Positions 35,920-44,582 of a stretch of DNA of 64,000 nt are shown one piece after another; within the stretch, counting starts at the first letter, position 1, and every line of letters begins with the position of its first letter. The DNA comes from Candidatus Woodwardiibium gallinarum (lineage in GTDB: Bacteria; Bacillota; Clostridia; Oscillospirales; CAG-382). The notes under the pieces are model-generated. The model searched no databases. It was not told where the DNA came from and saw only the letters and a program-made list of their open reading frames with translations. The translations under genes were made by a program, and so were the position numbers. The stretch lies in the NCBI GenBank assembly GCA_904419545.1, contig CAJFRY010000017.1, positions 16,608 to 80,607 of the forward strand, given 5' to 3'.

Positions 35920-36263
35920 ATACGGCATAGTGCGCGATTGTGAAAAAATTCGGCGATTGTCGCACTGCGTCCACCGCAGGAAGTGCGAACTTTTCTGCGG
36001 TTACGGCCAAAAGCCTTGCGCCTGAATATGGCTCGACACGCATTGTAAAAATTCAGACTTTACGGGCACCGGCGCTTTCACGGCAGAGGTGCAAAATCTC
36101 CCATTTTGCCGCGCCCTTGTTTTTTGTGCCGGTCGGGAAGCCGACCCGAACCGCCTGTACGCACGCTTTTGCATGCGCGCACACTTGCGGGCATCGCTTA
36201 AACAACGCCCCGTTTTTCGGGGCTTTCCGTTCAGATAACCATCCGGGAAAGGAATTGATCTGC
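35920..36263 (+). promoter_or_regulatory. Long structured leader of the Rnf-like operon
   Basis: Several hairpins are visible: ACCGCAG/CTGCGGT (35973-35979 / 35995-36001), GGTCGG-GAAG-CCGACC (36131-36146), and GCCCCG-TTTTT-CGGGGC followed by TTT (36207-36223), which could act as a weak intrinsic terminator 40 nt before the gene. The frame stays open into rnfC but its predicted peptide looks non-coding. Length and structure suggest a regulatory leader; no known riboswitch class is recognised. Confidence 0.4.
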
Positions 36264-37808
36264 TTGGCACTGACCTTCGTCGGCGGACTGACGCTCGAAT
36301 CAAGAAGGAAAAACATCGTGCTGCCGATAGAGGATGCATCTCTGCCCGCCGTGGTCCGGCTGAAGCTGCAAGATAACTGCATACCGGTCGTGTGCGCAGG
36401 CGAAAAAGTTGCCGAAGGCGAAAAAGTCGCCGCAAACGCCGACGGGTTCTGCCTCCTGTCATCGGTCTGCGGAACCGTTATGTCGGCCGGCGACGGCTTT
36501 GTGACGGTACGCAGCGAACGCAGCGGCGAACCGGTCGGCCTTCCGCCGGTCGAATCGCCGGTGGTTTCGCTCAGCTACGAGGATGTGTCCGAGCGTCTCA
36601 AACAGGCGGGAATCGTCGGCGCAATGAGCGGTATACCGATCTATCAGAAGCTCGCGCGCGCCAAAGGAAAAGCCAAGCGCATCGTCATCAACTGTCTGGA
36701 GAGCGATCCCTATTCCGCGCACATCTCGCGGCTGGTCACCGACCACGCGGAGGAGATCGTCAACGGCGCAAAAATTCTGATGCACGCCGTCTGTGTCAAA
36801 CGCTCGGTCATCGCCATCGAAGAAAACCGCACCGAAGCCATCCGCGCGCTGCGGAACGCCGTATATGACAAAACGCTTGTCAGCACCGCGCTGTTCAAGC
36901 CGAAATATCCCGCCGGCAACGAGCTGCTGGCCATCAACGCCATATACGGGCGCGAGGTGCGGAGCGGACGCACGGCCGAGGAATCGGGCTATCTGGTACT
37001 GTCGGCCGAAACGCTGCTGAACGTGTTCCATGCCTTCGCCTACGGAACGCCGCAAACACGCAAGGTCATAACCGTTTCGGGCAACGCTGTGAACCGAAAA
37101 AAGATCCTGCGCGTGCGCAACGGCACGACGGCCGACGAGATTTTCGCCAACTGCGACGGATTTGCCGTTCAGCCGGGCGCGGTAATCGAGGGCGGGATTA
37201 TGCGCGGGAAGGCCATCACGCTGGACGAATGCGCCACCCTTTCGACCAACGTGCTCGTCGCGCTGCCAAAGCGGCCGCTCGATGTGGACGGAGACTGCAT
37301 ACGCTGCGGACGCTGCGTGCGCGTCTGTCCGATGCACTTGGCACCGCTCAAGCTGGCTTCACAATCCAAGGATGGGCAGATCGAGGATTGTCTGGCCATC
37401 GGGCTGGACGCCTGCATCGAATGCGGCTGTTGTGCGTATGTCTGTCTGGGCAAAGTGAACCTGCTGCGCCATATCCGTGCCGCGAAAGCGCAGGCGCACC
37501 CGCCTGCCGGCGAACAGCCGCAAGCATCCCCAAGCACCAAGGAAGGCGCGGAGAACACCAAGGCACGCCGGCTTGAAACAGCAGAACCGTCAAGCGCCGC
37601 AACGGGTGAACCGCCTGCTCCGCAGCAGCCCGCCGTCAGGACGGAACTCCCCGCCGACGAAAGGTCCGGCACGGAAGCAGAAGCCGCGTCTGCAGCACCG
37701 GCGGAGGCACCGGAAGCTGCCGATCCCGTCAAAGCATTCTACGACGCATTCGGTCCCGCTGCCGAAGCGCACAGACAGTCGGCGCCAGACAGGGAGACGA
37801 AGGATTAA
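36264..37808 (+). CDS. RnfC-like iron-sulfur subunit with degenerate flavin loop
   Basis: 514 residues from TTG 36264 (GGGAAAGG 11 nt upstream). Layout follows RnfC: N-terminal barrel (FVGGLTLESRRKN), flavin/NADH domain, soluble-ligand-binding fold, and two 4Fe-4S motifs, CIRCGRCVRVCP (Cys345, 348, 351, 355) and CIECGCCAYVC (Cys384, 387, 390, 394). But the glycine-rich loop GxGGAGFP of RnfC is replaced by GAMSGIPIY (119-127), and the INGVECEPY segment by INCLESDPY (142-150). Hence flavin and NADH binding is doubtful, and 'rnfC' is not assigned as symbol. An Ala/Pro/Glu tail of about 100 residues ends it. Followed by the RnfD- and RnfA-like genes. Confidence 0.85.
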   Translation: MALTFVGGLTLESRRKNIVLPIEDASLPAVVRLKLQDNCIPVVCAGEKVAEGEKVAANADGFCLLSSVCGTVMSAGDGFVTVRSERSGEPVGLPPVESPVVSLSYEDVSERLKQAGIVGAMSGIPIYQKLARAKGKAKRIVINCLESDPYSAHISRLVTDHAEEIVNGAKILMHAVCVKRSVIAIEENRTEAIRALRNAVYDKTLVSTALFKPKYPAGNELLAINAIYGREVRSGRTAEESGYLVLSAETLLNVFHAFAYGTPQTRKVITVSGNAVNRKKILRVRNGTTADEIFANCDGFAVQPGAVIEGGIMRGKAITLDECATLSTNVLVALPKRPLDVDGDCIRCGRCVRVCPMHLAPLKLASQSKDGQIEDCLAIGLDACIECGCCAYVCLGKVNLLRHIRAAKAQAHPPAGEQPQASPSTKEGAENTKARRLETAEPSSAATGEPPAPQQPAVRTELPADERSGTEAEAASAAPAEAPEAADPVKAFYDAFGPAAEAHRQSAPDRETKD

Positions 37809-37958
37809 AGGCCTTACCTGCGGTTTTGCTTTTACGAAAAGCAGAGCCCTGTCGGAGCGGCTCGCCGCGCTCAACCGGTTTTCTGCCCGCGAACGGCATA
37901 CTTCCGACGCCGGCCGCGGAAGAGCCGGTCCGAATTCAAGTTTAAGGAGCCTGAACGT

Positions 37959-38984
37959 ATGCCAGAGGAGAAAATGATCTGTCCGCCGTTCATCCGGCAT
38001 GGCGAAAAATCCCGCACGGTGATGCTGGACGTGCTGCTCGCTCTCGTGCCTGCGCTGATCTGGTCTATTTACATCTTCGGGGCGCGCGCGGCGGTGCTTT
38101 GCGCCATAGGGATCGCGTTTGCCGTTGCGGCGGAATTCTGCTGTGATCTGGCCGCGAGGAGGAGGCGCAGTGTTGTTGACTTTTCCGCTGCGGTGACAGG
38201 ACTGCTGATTGCATTCGGCCTGCCGGTGTCAGCGCCGCTTTGGATGCCGGCGCTTTTGTCGGTATTTGCCGTCGTCGTCGTCAAAAAGCTGTGCGGCGGC
38301 ATCGGCAGGAATTTGTTCAACCCGGCTGCGGCCGCACTTTGTCTGGCACATGTCGTTTTTCCCGAAACAATGGAAAAATTCACCCGGCCGTTCGCCTATT
38401 TCAGCTCCTATGTCATCCGACTGACCGAGGCCTCGATTGCAACGGCGCGTGTGAACACCTCGCTGGATAAGCTGGCCGTCGGGAGCGTGGACATCCCGAA
38501 CATCTGGAACGAATTCTACGGCCTGACCGCAGGCAACCTTGGCGAAATCAGCGTACTGATGCTGCTTTTGGGATTCCTGTACCTTGCATTCCGAAAAAAC
38601 ATCAAGCCGCTGCCCCCGCTGCTGTACGTCGCGACGGTGTTCATCGTCACCTTTTTCTTTGCCAACGGCGACAGCGAGCCAATCTACTTTGCACTGATGC
38701 ACACTTTTTCCGGCAGCGTATTTCTGGCGGCCGTTTTTATGTGCTCGGACTATACGACTACGCCCTACACCAAGCTCGGCGGGGCGGTATTTGCCGTCGG
38801 CAGCGCGTTGCTGACGGTTCTGCTCCGCTACTTTGGAGACTACGGCGCAAGTTCTTACTTCGCTGTTCTGCTGATGAACGCGCTGACACCAGTAATCGAA
38901 AAATACACGCTGACAATGCCATTCGGCCGCGCCGGTATGACGGCGAAGTCTAAAAAAGCCAAGAAAGGCGGTGCTCGCGGATGA
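37959..38984 (+). CDS. RnfD/NqrB-like membrane subunit
   Basis: 341 residues with eight to ten membrane helices. RnfD marks: SAAVTGLLIAFGLPVSAPLW, GIGRNLFNPAAAA (near 114-126), SGSVFLAAVFMCSDYTTTP and a late VIEKYT. The flavin-attachment region reads EASIATARVN: the S-x-A-T core (159-162) remains, so Thr162 could still carry FMN, but the usual following Pro is lost. Ribosome site AAGGAG. It overlaps the next gene by 4 nt, and 150 nt separate it from the RnfC-like gene. In Rnf, RnfD carries electrons across the membrane toward RnfG, which is not in this operon. Confidence 0.85.
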   Translation: MPEEKMICPPFIRHGEKSRTVMLDVLLALVPALIWSIYIFGARAAVLCAIGIAFAVAAEFCCDLAARRRRSVVDFSAAVTGLLIAFGLPVSAPLWMPALLSVFAVVVVKKLCGGIGRNLFNPAAAALCLAHVVFPETMEKFTRPFAYFSSYVIRLTEASIATARVNTSLDKLAVGSVDIPNIWNEFYGLTAGNLGEISVLMLLLGFLYLAFRKNIKPLPPLLYVATVFIVTFFFANGDSEPIYFALMHTFSGSVFLAAVFMCSDYTTTPYTKLGGAVFAVGSALLTVLLRYFGDYGASSYFAVLLMNALTPVIEKYTLTMPFGRAGMTAKSKKAKKGGARG

Positions 38985-39520
38985 CGCTGCTGCTCATCGT
39001 ACTGACGTTGGCACTGGCCGCCGAAGACCTGCTTTTCCATTTTGTCATCAGGCCCAAGCGCGGTGCATTTCTCAGAGGCGGCAAACAAAACGATAACACC
39101 GCGGCCGTAGCGCTCCTTTCAGGACTGTCGGTCCTTGCCGGTTATCTGCTTGCCTTTCTGCTGACCGGCGGCTGCGCACTCCTGCCGAGCGCAGGGTTCG
39201 CCCTGCTGCTTTCGGGAGGCGGGTTCGCAATCGCAAAATTTGTTTTGAAATCCGAATCGGGTATCTTTCTCGCCGCCGCACCGGTCAATGCGCTGCTGAC
39301 CATGCTGATGAACGCCTCCCGCATCACGGCGGAGACACTGGAGGACGCTGCCATCGGCGGAGCGGCCGCCGCTCTCGCCTGCGCGCTGACGGTAATGGTC
39401 TACGCTTCCCTGCTGAGCAAGCTGTCCTACCTGCGCGCACAAGGGGTCAAAAAAGCGGCCGCACCGATTGCCGTAACCGCTCTTCTGCTGTTATTGGCCT
39501 ATTCCGGATTCTCGCTGTAA
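38981..39520 (+). CDS. RnfA-like membrane protein lacking cluster cysteines
   Basis: 179 residues, six helices. The end (SKLSYLRAQGVKKAAAPIAV, then LLLAYSGFSL) aligns with RnfA ends (IRE-L---VP--F-G-PIALI-AGLM-LAFMGF), and SGIFLAAAPVNALLTMLMN with [21 protein letters not shown]. RnfA/RnfE share a membrane 2Fe-2S cluster held by LCPF and TNCAV cysteines; here these are VIRPKR (22-27) and VNALL (102-106), so both ligands are gone. The only cysteines (65, 134) lie elsewhere. Start overlaps the RnfD-like stop by 4 nt. RnfE versus RnfA identity is not certain. Confidence 0.75.
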   Translation: MTLLLIVLTLALAAEDLLFHFVIRPKRGAFLRGGKQNDNTAAVALLSGLSVLAGYLLAFLLTGGCALLPSAGFALLLSGGGFAIAKFVLKSESGIFLAAAPVNALLTMLMNASRITAETLEDAAIGGAAAALACALTVMVYASLLSKLSYLRAQGVKKAAAPIAVTALLLLLAYSGFSL

Positions 39521-39574
39521 TGCCTTTGCCGACGCGCACGGCGCATAGAGAACGGACAAGCTCCGGAGCATGCT

Positions 39575-40573
39575 TCAATTTGTTAACGCAGCCATTGACG
39601 CAGCATCAAAATCAAATGATGCAGAGTCCGTCTTGCGGGAAACATCCATTGCAATGGTTTCGCCGTCGCAGACGACACGGATCGTGCCGTTTCGGTCGGT
39701 GCGGTAGATTTCCGCGCCGACGGCTTCCAGCCGGTCAAGCACAGCCTGTTCGGGATGGCCGTAGCTGTTATCCTCGCCGCAGGAAATGAGCGCATACGCC
39801 GGCCGGACTGCCGAAAGGAAGTCCTCGCTCGAAGAAGTGGACGAACCGTGGTGCCCGACCTTGAGCAAATCAGCCCGCAGCGCGCACCCGGATTCAAGCA
39901 GCGCTTGTTCGTTCGGCTGTTCGGCGTCGCCCATCAGCAGAAAACGCTTTTCCCCGTATGTCGCACGCAGGACGACGCTGTACAGGTTCAAATCCGAATA
40001 CTTTTCCTCGATCGGGGACAGGATGTCAAACGTCACCTCGCCGATCGAAAAGGATTCACCCGCTATTGCGCGCCGAACCGCGACCGACTCGTCGGCTTCG
40101 AGTGCATCGAGCAGGTCGAGATAGGTCTTGGAGGTGTGCGTGACATCGGGCATATACACGTTTTTCACGCGGAAGTTGCGCACCACGTCCGCCGCTGCAC
40201 CGATGTGGTCGGCATGCGGATGGGTGAATATGGCATATTCGATCTCCTCTACGCCTTTTTCGTGCAGGAAATCGGTAACGGCGTTCTTGTTGGTGTTAAC
40301 GCCGCTGTCAACAAGCACAAACTCGCCCGTCGGCATCCGGAGCAGCAGTCCGTCGCCCTGTCCGACGTCAATCATCCACAGGATCAATACGCCTTCCGGA
40401 TCCTCCGACGGAGCAGCGGCCGCCGAAACCGCGCTTTCGTTTGAAACAGCCGGCGCATCGGCCGGCGGTGTGCCGAACAGGCCCGAAAGCGACGCGGCCA
40501 GCAGCGCCGCCAACAGCAACAGCAGCGACGGGAGACCGATTTTCACAAGCCTTTTGGCTCTCTTCGTTTTCAT
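39575..40573 (-). CDS. ComEC/Rec2-like extracellular metallo-hydrolase
   Basis: 332 residues. A membrane anchor at residues 12-35 is followed by an Ala/Pro-rich linker and a metallo-beta-lactamase fold. Metal ligands are visible: FTHPHADHIGAAADV (HxHxDH), MGDAEQPNE (Asp) and KVGHHGSSTSSSEDF (His). The WMIDVGQGDGLLLRMPTG opening is the ComEC C-domain signature. Such stand-alone proteins are predicted nucleases or phosphodiesterases outside the cell. AAGGAGGG site at ATG 40573. Convergent with the Rnf-like operon, without an obvious terminator between. Confidence 0.9.
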   Translation of the reverse strand: MKTKRAKRLVKIGLPSLLLLLAALLAASLSGLFGTPPADAPAVSNESAVSAAAAPSEDPEGVLILWMIDVGQGDGLLLRMPTGEFVLVDSGVNTNKNAVTDFLHEKGVEEIEYAIFTHPHADHIGAAADVVRNFRVKNVYMPDVTHTSKTYLDLLDALEADESVAVRRAIAGESFSIGEVTFDILSPIEEKYSDLNLYSVVLRATYGEKRFLLMGDAEQPNEQALLESGCALRADLLKVGHHGSSTSSSEDFLSAVRPAYALISCGEDNSYGHPEQAVLDRLEAVGAEIYRTDRNGTIRVVCDGETIAMDVSRKTDSASFDFDAASMAALTN

Positions 40574-40647
40574 AGATATCCCTCCTTCGGGTCGCAGCTT
40601 ATGGCTTTCAGTATAACACAAACCGCGTCGGAAAGCAAAGGAAAAAG

Positions 40648-42033
40648 ATGAAGAAAAACAAAAAAAGCGAAAACCTGAAAAATACATATGTCGAACTGGA
40701 CGTCACCGATATGACGCCCGACGGCAACGGCGTCGGCCGCACGGCGGCGGGCGTCGTGGTTTTCGTGCCCGGCGCGCTGACCGGCGACCGCGTGCGCGCC
40801 AAGCTCATCAAATCCACCGTCGGCTACTGCGTCGGACGTTTGGAAGCGCTGCTTTCGCCGTCGCCCGAACGGGTAGAATCCGACTGTCCGCACAGCGTAA
40901 AATGCGGCGGCTGCGTTTTCTCCGAGCTGCGCCCGGAGGCGGAGGCGCGCTTTAAGCAAAAGCTCGTCAACGACGCACTGCGCCGCATCGGCGGGCTGGC
41001 CCTCGAATGCGAGGACATAGAAACCGGCGCACGGACGCATTACCGCAACAAGGCGGTCTACCCGGTAGCCGAGGACGAAGCCGGCGCGCTCTGCACCGGC
41101 TTTTTCGCGCGGCGCTCGCACCGCATTGTCAGACAGGATAGCTGTCTGCTGGAGGACCCCGCCTTCCCCGCCGTCCGTGAGGCGATCACCGAGCTGCTGA
41201 CGGCGCGCCGCATGCGCGCCTACGATGAGACGAGCGGCAGGGGACTGTTGCGCCATATCTTCCTGCGCAGCGCACAGAACGGCGATATCTGCGCCGTTCT
41301 GGTCGTGACGTCGGGCGACAAATCCGCCTTCGACGGGTTCGCGGACGAGCTGACGGCACGCTGTCCGGCCGTCAAAAGCGTGTGGCTGAACATCAACGCT
41401 GCGCGGACAAACGTCATCCTCGGTAAAACCTGCATTTTGCTCAAGGGCGAAGAACGGCTGACCGACACGCTCTGCGGCAGGGTTTTCGGCATCAGCCCGC
41501 TGTCCTTCTATCAGGTCAACCCGAAAATGGCTGAACGTCTCTACGCGCAGGCAGCCGCATATGCGTCCCCCGCGCCCGGCGACGTACTGCTCGACCTCTA
41601 CTGCGGCGCAGGCACCATCGGTCTGTGCGCGGCCGGCGCCGGCGTGCGCCTGTTCGGTACGGAGATCGTACCCGAGGCGGTGGAAAACGCCCGGGAGAAC
41701 GCGCTGCTGAACGGCCGCACCGAAGACGACACCCGCTTTTTCTGCGGCGACGCTGCCGAAGGCATTGAAGCCTGTAAAGCGGCGTTCGGACGGGTAGATA
41801 CGATTTTCGTCGACCCGCCGCGCAAGGGTCTTTCCCCCGGGGTGATCGCGGCGCTGACCGGAAGCGGCGCCGAACGGGTCGTGTACATCTCCTGCAACCC
41901 CGCCACGCTCGCGCGCGACCTCGCGCTGCTCGAAAAGGAGGGCTACCGCGCCGTCCGCTGCCGCGCGTTCGACCTCTTCCCGCGCACCGGACACGTGGAG
42001 ACGGTAGTATTGATGTCACGGGTGAAAGACTAA
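40648..42033 (+). CDS. rlmD: 23S rRNA (uracil-C5)-methyltransferase, RlmD/RumA type
   Basis: 461 residues. An N-terminal TRAM domain (VTDMTPDGNGVGRTAAGVVV) is followed by a 4Fe-4S cluster motif CPHSVKCGGC...(C in RQDSCLL), the SAM site LLDLYCGAGTIGL, FVDPPRKGL, and YISCNPATLARDL with the catalytic cysteine. It transfers a methyl from SAM to C5 of a uridine in rRNA; whether RlmD- or RlmCD-type specificity applies cannot be told from sequence. Ribosome site AAAGGAAAAAG. Divergent from the ComEC-like gene. Confidence 0.9.
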   Translation: MKKNKKSENLKNTYVELDVTDMTPDGNGVGRTAAGVVVFVPGALTGDRVRAKLIKSTVGYCVGRLEALLSPSPERVESDCPHSVKCGGCVFSELRPEAEARFKQKLVNDALRRIGGLALECEDIETGARTHYRNKAVYPVAEDEAGALCTGFFARRSHRIVRQDSCLLEDPAFPAVREAITELLTARRMRAYDETSGRGLLRHIFLRSAQNGDICAVLVVTSGDKSAFDGFADELTARCPAVKSVWLNINAARTNVILGKTCILLKGEERLTDTLCGRVFGISPLSFYQVNPKMAERLYAQAAAYASPAPGDVLLDLYCGAGTIGLCAAGAGVRLFGTEIVPEAVENARENALLNGRTEDDTRFFCGDAAEGIEACKAAFGRVDTIFVDPPRKGLSPGVIAALTGSGAERVVYISCNPATLARDLALLEKEGYRAVRCRAFDLFPRTGHVETVVLMSRVKD

Positions 42034-42147
42034 CCGCTGAAAAAGTGCCGTATTTCTGGGCTTTTCGGGCATCTGACCATCAGCGGCGGGGAACGAAAAT
42101 GGCCGCAAAAATCGCTCCTTGGGAACATATCAAAGGAAATGTTCGGA

Positions 42148-42233
42148 GGGTTGAGTAGGCGGTTTAGATGTCATGGGGTTGAGTTAGTGGTTTAGATGTT
42201 TTTGCAGTAGGGTTGAAGCTGTGGTTTGGATGT
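42148..42233. repeat. Three imperfect copies of a 24-bp G/T-rich repeat
   Basis: Copies begin at 42148, about 42176 and 42210, sharing GGGTTGA...GTGGTTTAGATGT. Spacing is 28 and 34 bp. They sit at the junction between GC-rich DNA and the AT-rich island. The rest of 42034-42495 has no intact gene. Confidence 0.6.
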
Positions 42234-42256
42234 TGATTCAGAAGTGAGGACTGAGT

Positions 42257-42352
42257 ATGATCCTTGAAACAGAAAGACTTATCGCAACCGACGAAAATTA
42301 TGTTGCAAGGATACATTGTCTGGGTACGATCAAGGCAACGACATCAAAATAG
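42257..42352 (+). pseudogene. N-terminal stub of a GNAT acetyltransferase
   Basis: ATG 42257 with a GAGG site reads MILETERLIATDENYVARIH and stops after 31 codons. MILETERLIL is the standard opening of RimJ/RimL-type GNAT genes; the acetyl-CoA domain is missing. Likely a deletion remnant left beside the resistance-kinase gene. Confidence 0.55.
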
Positions 42353-42495
42353 TCATTAGACAGACCAAGGCTCCCACACTGCCAGCAGCGGCAGTATGCA
42401 GATGCCAAAACATCAATAGTACAGGAGATTATGGAACGAGCAAATGCAATTAAGTAGTACGACAAACATACTTTTTATATTACTGAGGAGAAGAT

Positions 42496-43440
42496 ATGAT
42501 TAGGTTTAATAATATATTAGAAAAACAATATAGTATAAATTGCATCAATATTACAGCTCAAGCAGGTGGCTGGTCGGCTCTTGCATATAAAGTATTCGAT
42601 GGTGAGAAGGACTATTTTCTAAAAGTCTACGAAAAAAGTAGAGCTTCAACACCAAAACTGACAGCCCTTATTGATACCTATGTACCAATTACCATGTGGC
42701 TGAATGAGAATACGGATATGAAAGGAAAACTCTCTGTTCCATTGCTAACCAAAGATGGCAAGTCTAAGTGCGAAGATGATAATGGAATTTATTTGCTTTA
42801 CGAATATATTGATGGCACAACCGTAGGTAGCAGCGAATTGACGGAGAAGCAGGTGCAGCAACTTGCAAAAATAATCGCAACTCTTCATTCATATAATGAT
42901 AAAATACCTGTCAATACGAAGACTATCAGGGAAGATTTTAGCTTGCCATTTCTGAACCAGCTAAAACAAGTATTGCTTAAAGAATGCGCCAGTCTTCCCA
43001 TGGACATAAAAGGTTTGCTTGGGGCACACATAAAACCCCTTGAACAATCTATTGACAGAGTTGAAGGACTGTCGGAGATTCTAAGACAAAGTAATCCTAA
43101 AATGGTCCTATGCCATACAGATATTCATAATTGGAACTTGATGCAGCGGGATGAGCAGTTAGTTCTAATTGACTGGGAAGGCTTGAAATTGGCTCCAGTA
43201 GAAGCTGATCTCATGTTTTTTGTAGATAAGTCATATTATGATGTATTTATGAACATATACCTGAAATTACACAAAGACTTTGTAATCAATACGGATGCTT
43301 TATTATTCTATCATATTAGACGTAAACTAGAAGATATATGGGAATTTATTGAACAACTTTTATATGACAATCAAGAGGATAAAGAAAGAAATCAAACTAT
43401 AAAAGTTCTTGATGGTGAACTGAATAACTTAGTGTTTTGA
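42496..43440 (+). CDS. Aminoglycoside phosphotransferase family kinase (spectinomycin-kinase-like)
   Basis: 314 residues with the APH kinase fold: ATP-site lysine in YFLKVYEKS, hinge LLYEYIDGTTVG, catalytic loop LCHTDIHNWNLM (HxDxxxxN) and metal motif LIDWEGLKLAPVEADLM. Overall pattern is closest to APH(9)-type spectinomycin kinases, but related family members act on other small molecules. GGAGAAG site. The gene is strikingly AT-rich compared with its surroundings and lies next to repeats and gene stubs, so it was probably acquired. Resistance phenotype is inferred, not shown. Confidence 0.85.
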   Translation: MIRFNNILEKQYSINCINITAQAGGWSALAYKVFDGEKDYFLKVYEKSRASTPKLTALIDTYVPITMWLNENTDMKGKLSVPLLTKDGKSKCEDDNGIYLLYEYIDGTTVGSSELTEKQVQQLAKIIATLHSYNDKIPVNTKTIREDFSLPFLNQLKQVLLKECASLPMDIKGLLGAHIKPLEQSIDRVEGLSEILRQSNPKMVLCHTDIHNWNLMQRDEQLVLIDWEGLKLAPVEADLMFFVDKSYYDVFMNIYLKLHKDFVINTDALLFYHIRRKLEDIWEFIEQLLYDNQEDKERNQTIKVLDGELNNLVF

Positions 43441-43484
43441 AAAAAGAATAACGTATTATTAAGATAATAATATTGGAGAATAAA

Positions 43485-43658
43485 ATGGGAGATTCAACAA
43501 GCGAGGATTTCTTCAATGATGGGTATATGGATAGAGAAAAATTAAGGACATTAACAAATTTAATAGAAAGTATCGACTGTAAATATTGTATTTTAAGTCA
43601 TGCAGACCCTCTAACTAAATCAGATTTATTAGATTATTTAAAATCCATCCTAAAATAA
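43485..43658 (+). CDS. Short protein, possibly the C-terminal end of a metallo-hydrolase
   Basis: 57 residues from ATG 43485 with TTGGAGA upstream. The second half (LIESIDCKYCILSHADPLTK, then SDLLDYLKSIL) resembles the last part of metallo-beta-lactamase-fold enzymes, so it may be a truncated gene with a chance start. AT-rich like the kinase gene 44 nt upstream; probably on the same transcript. Confidence 0.4.
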   Translation: MGDSTSEDFFNDGYMDREKLRTLTNLIESIDCKYCILSHADPLTKSDLLDYLKSILK

Positions 43659-44078
43659 TAATCCATGAGGTATATTGATATGTTTCCGTCTACCGATAGC
43701 CTCAAAAAAGCAGTAGATATGTTTCCGAGAACGGGCAGATTCAAATGACATTCATTCTGTCCTCTCAAGCCATGTGGAAGCCTGCGTCCTGCTTTCCCGT
43801 GAAAGGGAGATTTTTCAATGAAAACATTGTTGCAAGATATGTCGGGAGAATTCCCACAGATTATCCGACACTTAGCTTGCCTTGCTGTACAAACCCTAAC
43901 CCCACACCATCTGTTTATATATCGATATAGGCTTTATCACTTGCGGTCAAACAAAAAACGGCTCGGCATCCAGAACGTTTTCTCGACATATACAGCAGAT
44001 ACAGGGCAAATGCGTCCTATAAACATCATTGCCGCAGCAAAAGAATTCGGCTGAGCAAACGGCAAAGGAGGTCATCGT
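43659..44078. other. Stretch without a recognisable gene
   Basis: GATATGTTTCCG occurs twice (about 43676 and 43715). Open frames 43745-43930 and 43818-44054 are not convincing. The island's AT-rich composition ends here. Confidence 0.4.
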
Positions 44079-44387
44079 ATCGACAGCAGTGCAGCAATCA
44101 TCGCCTCTCTCCTGCTCTTTTTACTTTTGTTTTGGATTCCGGAGAGGAACAGGCGCATTATGGGCATTATTCGGAAAAAGAAAGGAAGAAACGGAACCAT
44201 GCCTACCGAAATGCTTAAGGAGTTCATCGGCAAGACATGCTGCATCGGCATGCTCGGCGGCTTTTCCGATGTAACAGGTATGATTGTCGCAGCAGAGGAA
44301 AACTGGATCAAAGTGGAGGAAAAAAAGAATCTTCGCATCATCAATGCCGATTATATCCGCGATATTACCATCAAAAAGGAAAACTGA
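44079..44387 (+). CDS. Small membrane-anchored protein, apparent AUC start
   Basis: A frame opens after TGA at 44052. A textbook AAAGGAGG lies 7 nt before ATC 44079, and no ATG, GTG or TTG exists near that position. Starting there gives 102 residues: a membrane helix (AAIIASLLLFLLLFWI), a basic linker (RNRRIMGIIRKKKGRNG) and a beta-rich Sm/SH3-like domain (TEMLKEFIGKTCCIGMLGGF, MIVAAEENWIKVEEKKNLR). Later starts at TTG 44127, ATG 44160 or ATG 44199 would lose the helix. AUC initiation is rare, so a point mutation or sequencing error is an alternative. Confidence 0.55.
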   Translation: MDSSAAIIASLLLFLLLFWIPERNRRIMGIIRKKKGRNGTMPTEMLKEFIGKTCCIGMLGGFSDVTGMIVAAEENWIKVEEKKNLRIINADYIRDITIKKEN

Positions 44388-44582
44388 GCCCTCTTCGGCT
44401 GCGGCGCTGTCGAAGAGGGAACGATCTTTTTCCGCCCGATATTCTTCAACGTCAAATTCCCGAGACATTTATCAGAAGAAGGCATTCGTGTACATAACGG
44501 AATAATCCCGTATATCTGCATCGTAACCGATTGTCACCGCTCTATATTTTCCGATTCTATCTGCATACAAGAGGTTCTATCT

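Noticed and set aside
35940..36263. N-terminal extension of the RnfC-like protein (frame stays open upstream)
   Set aside because: The predicted extension has no family similarity, and GGGAAAGG before TTG 36264 explains a start where RnfC proteins begin.
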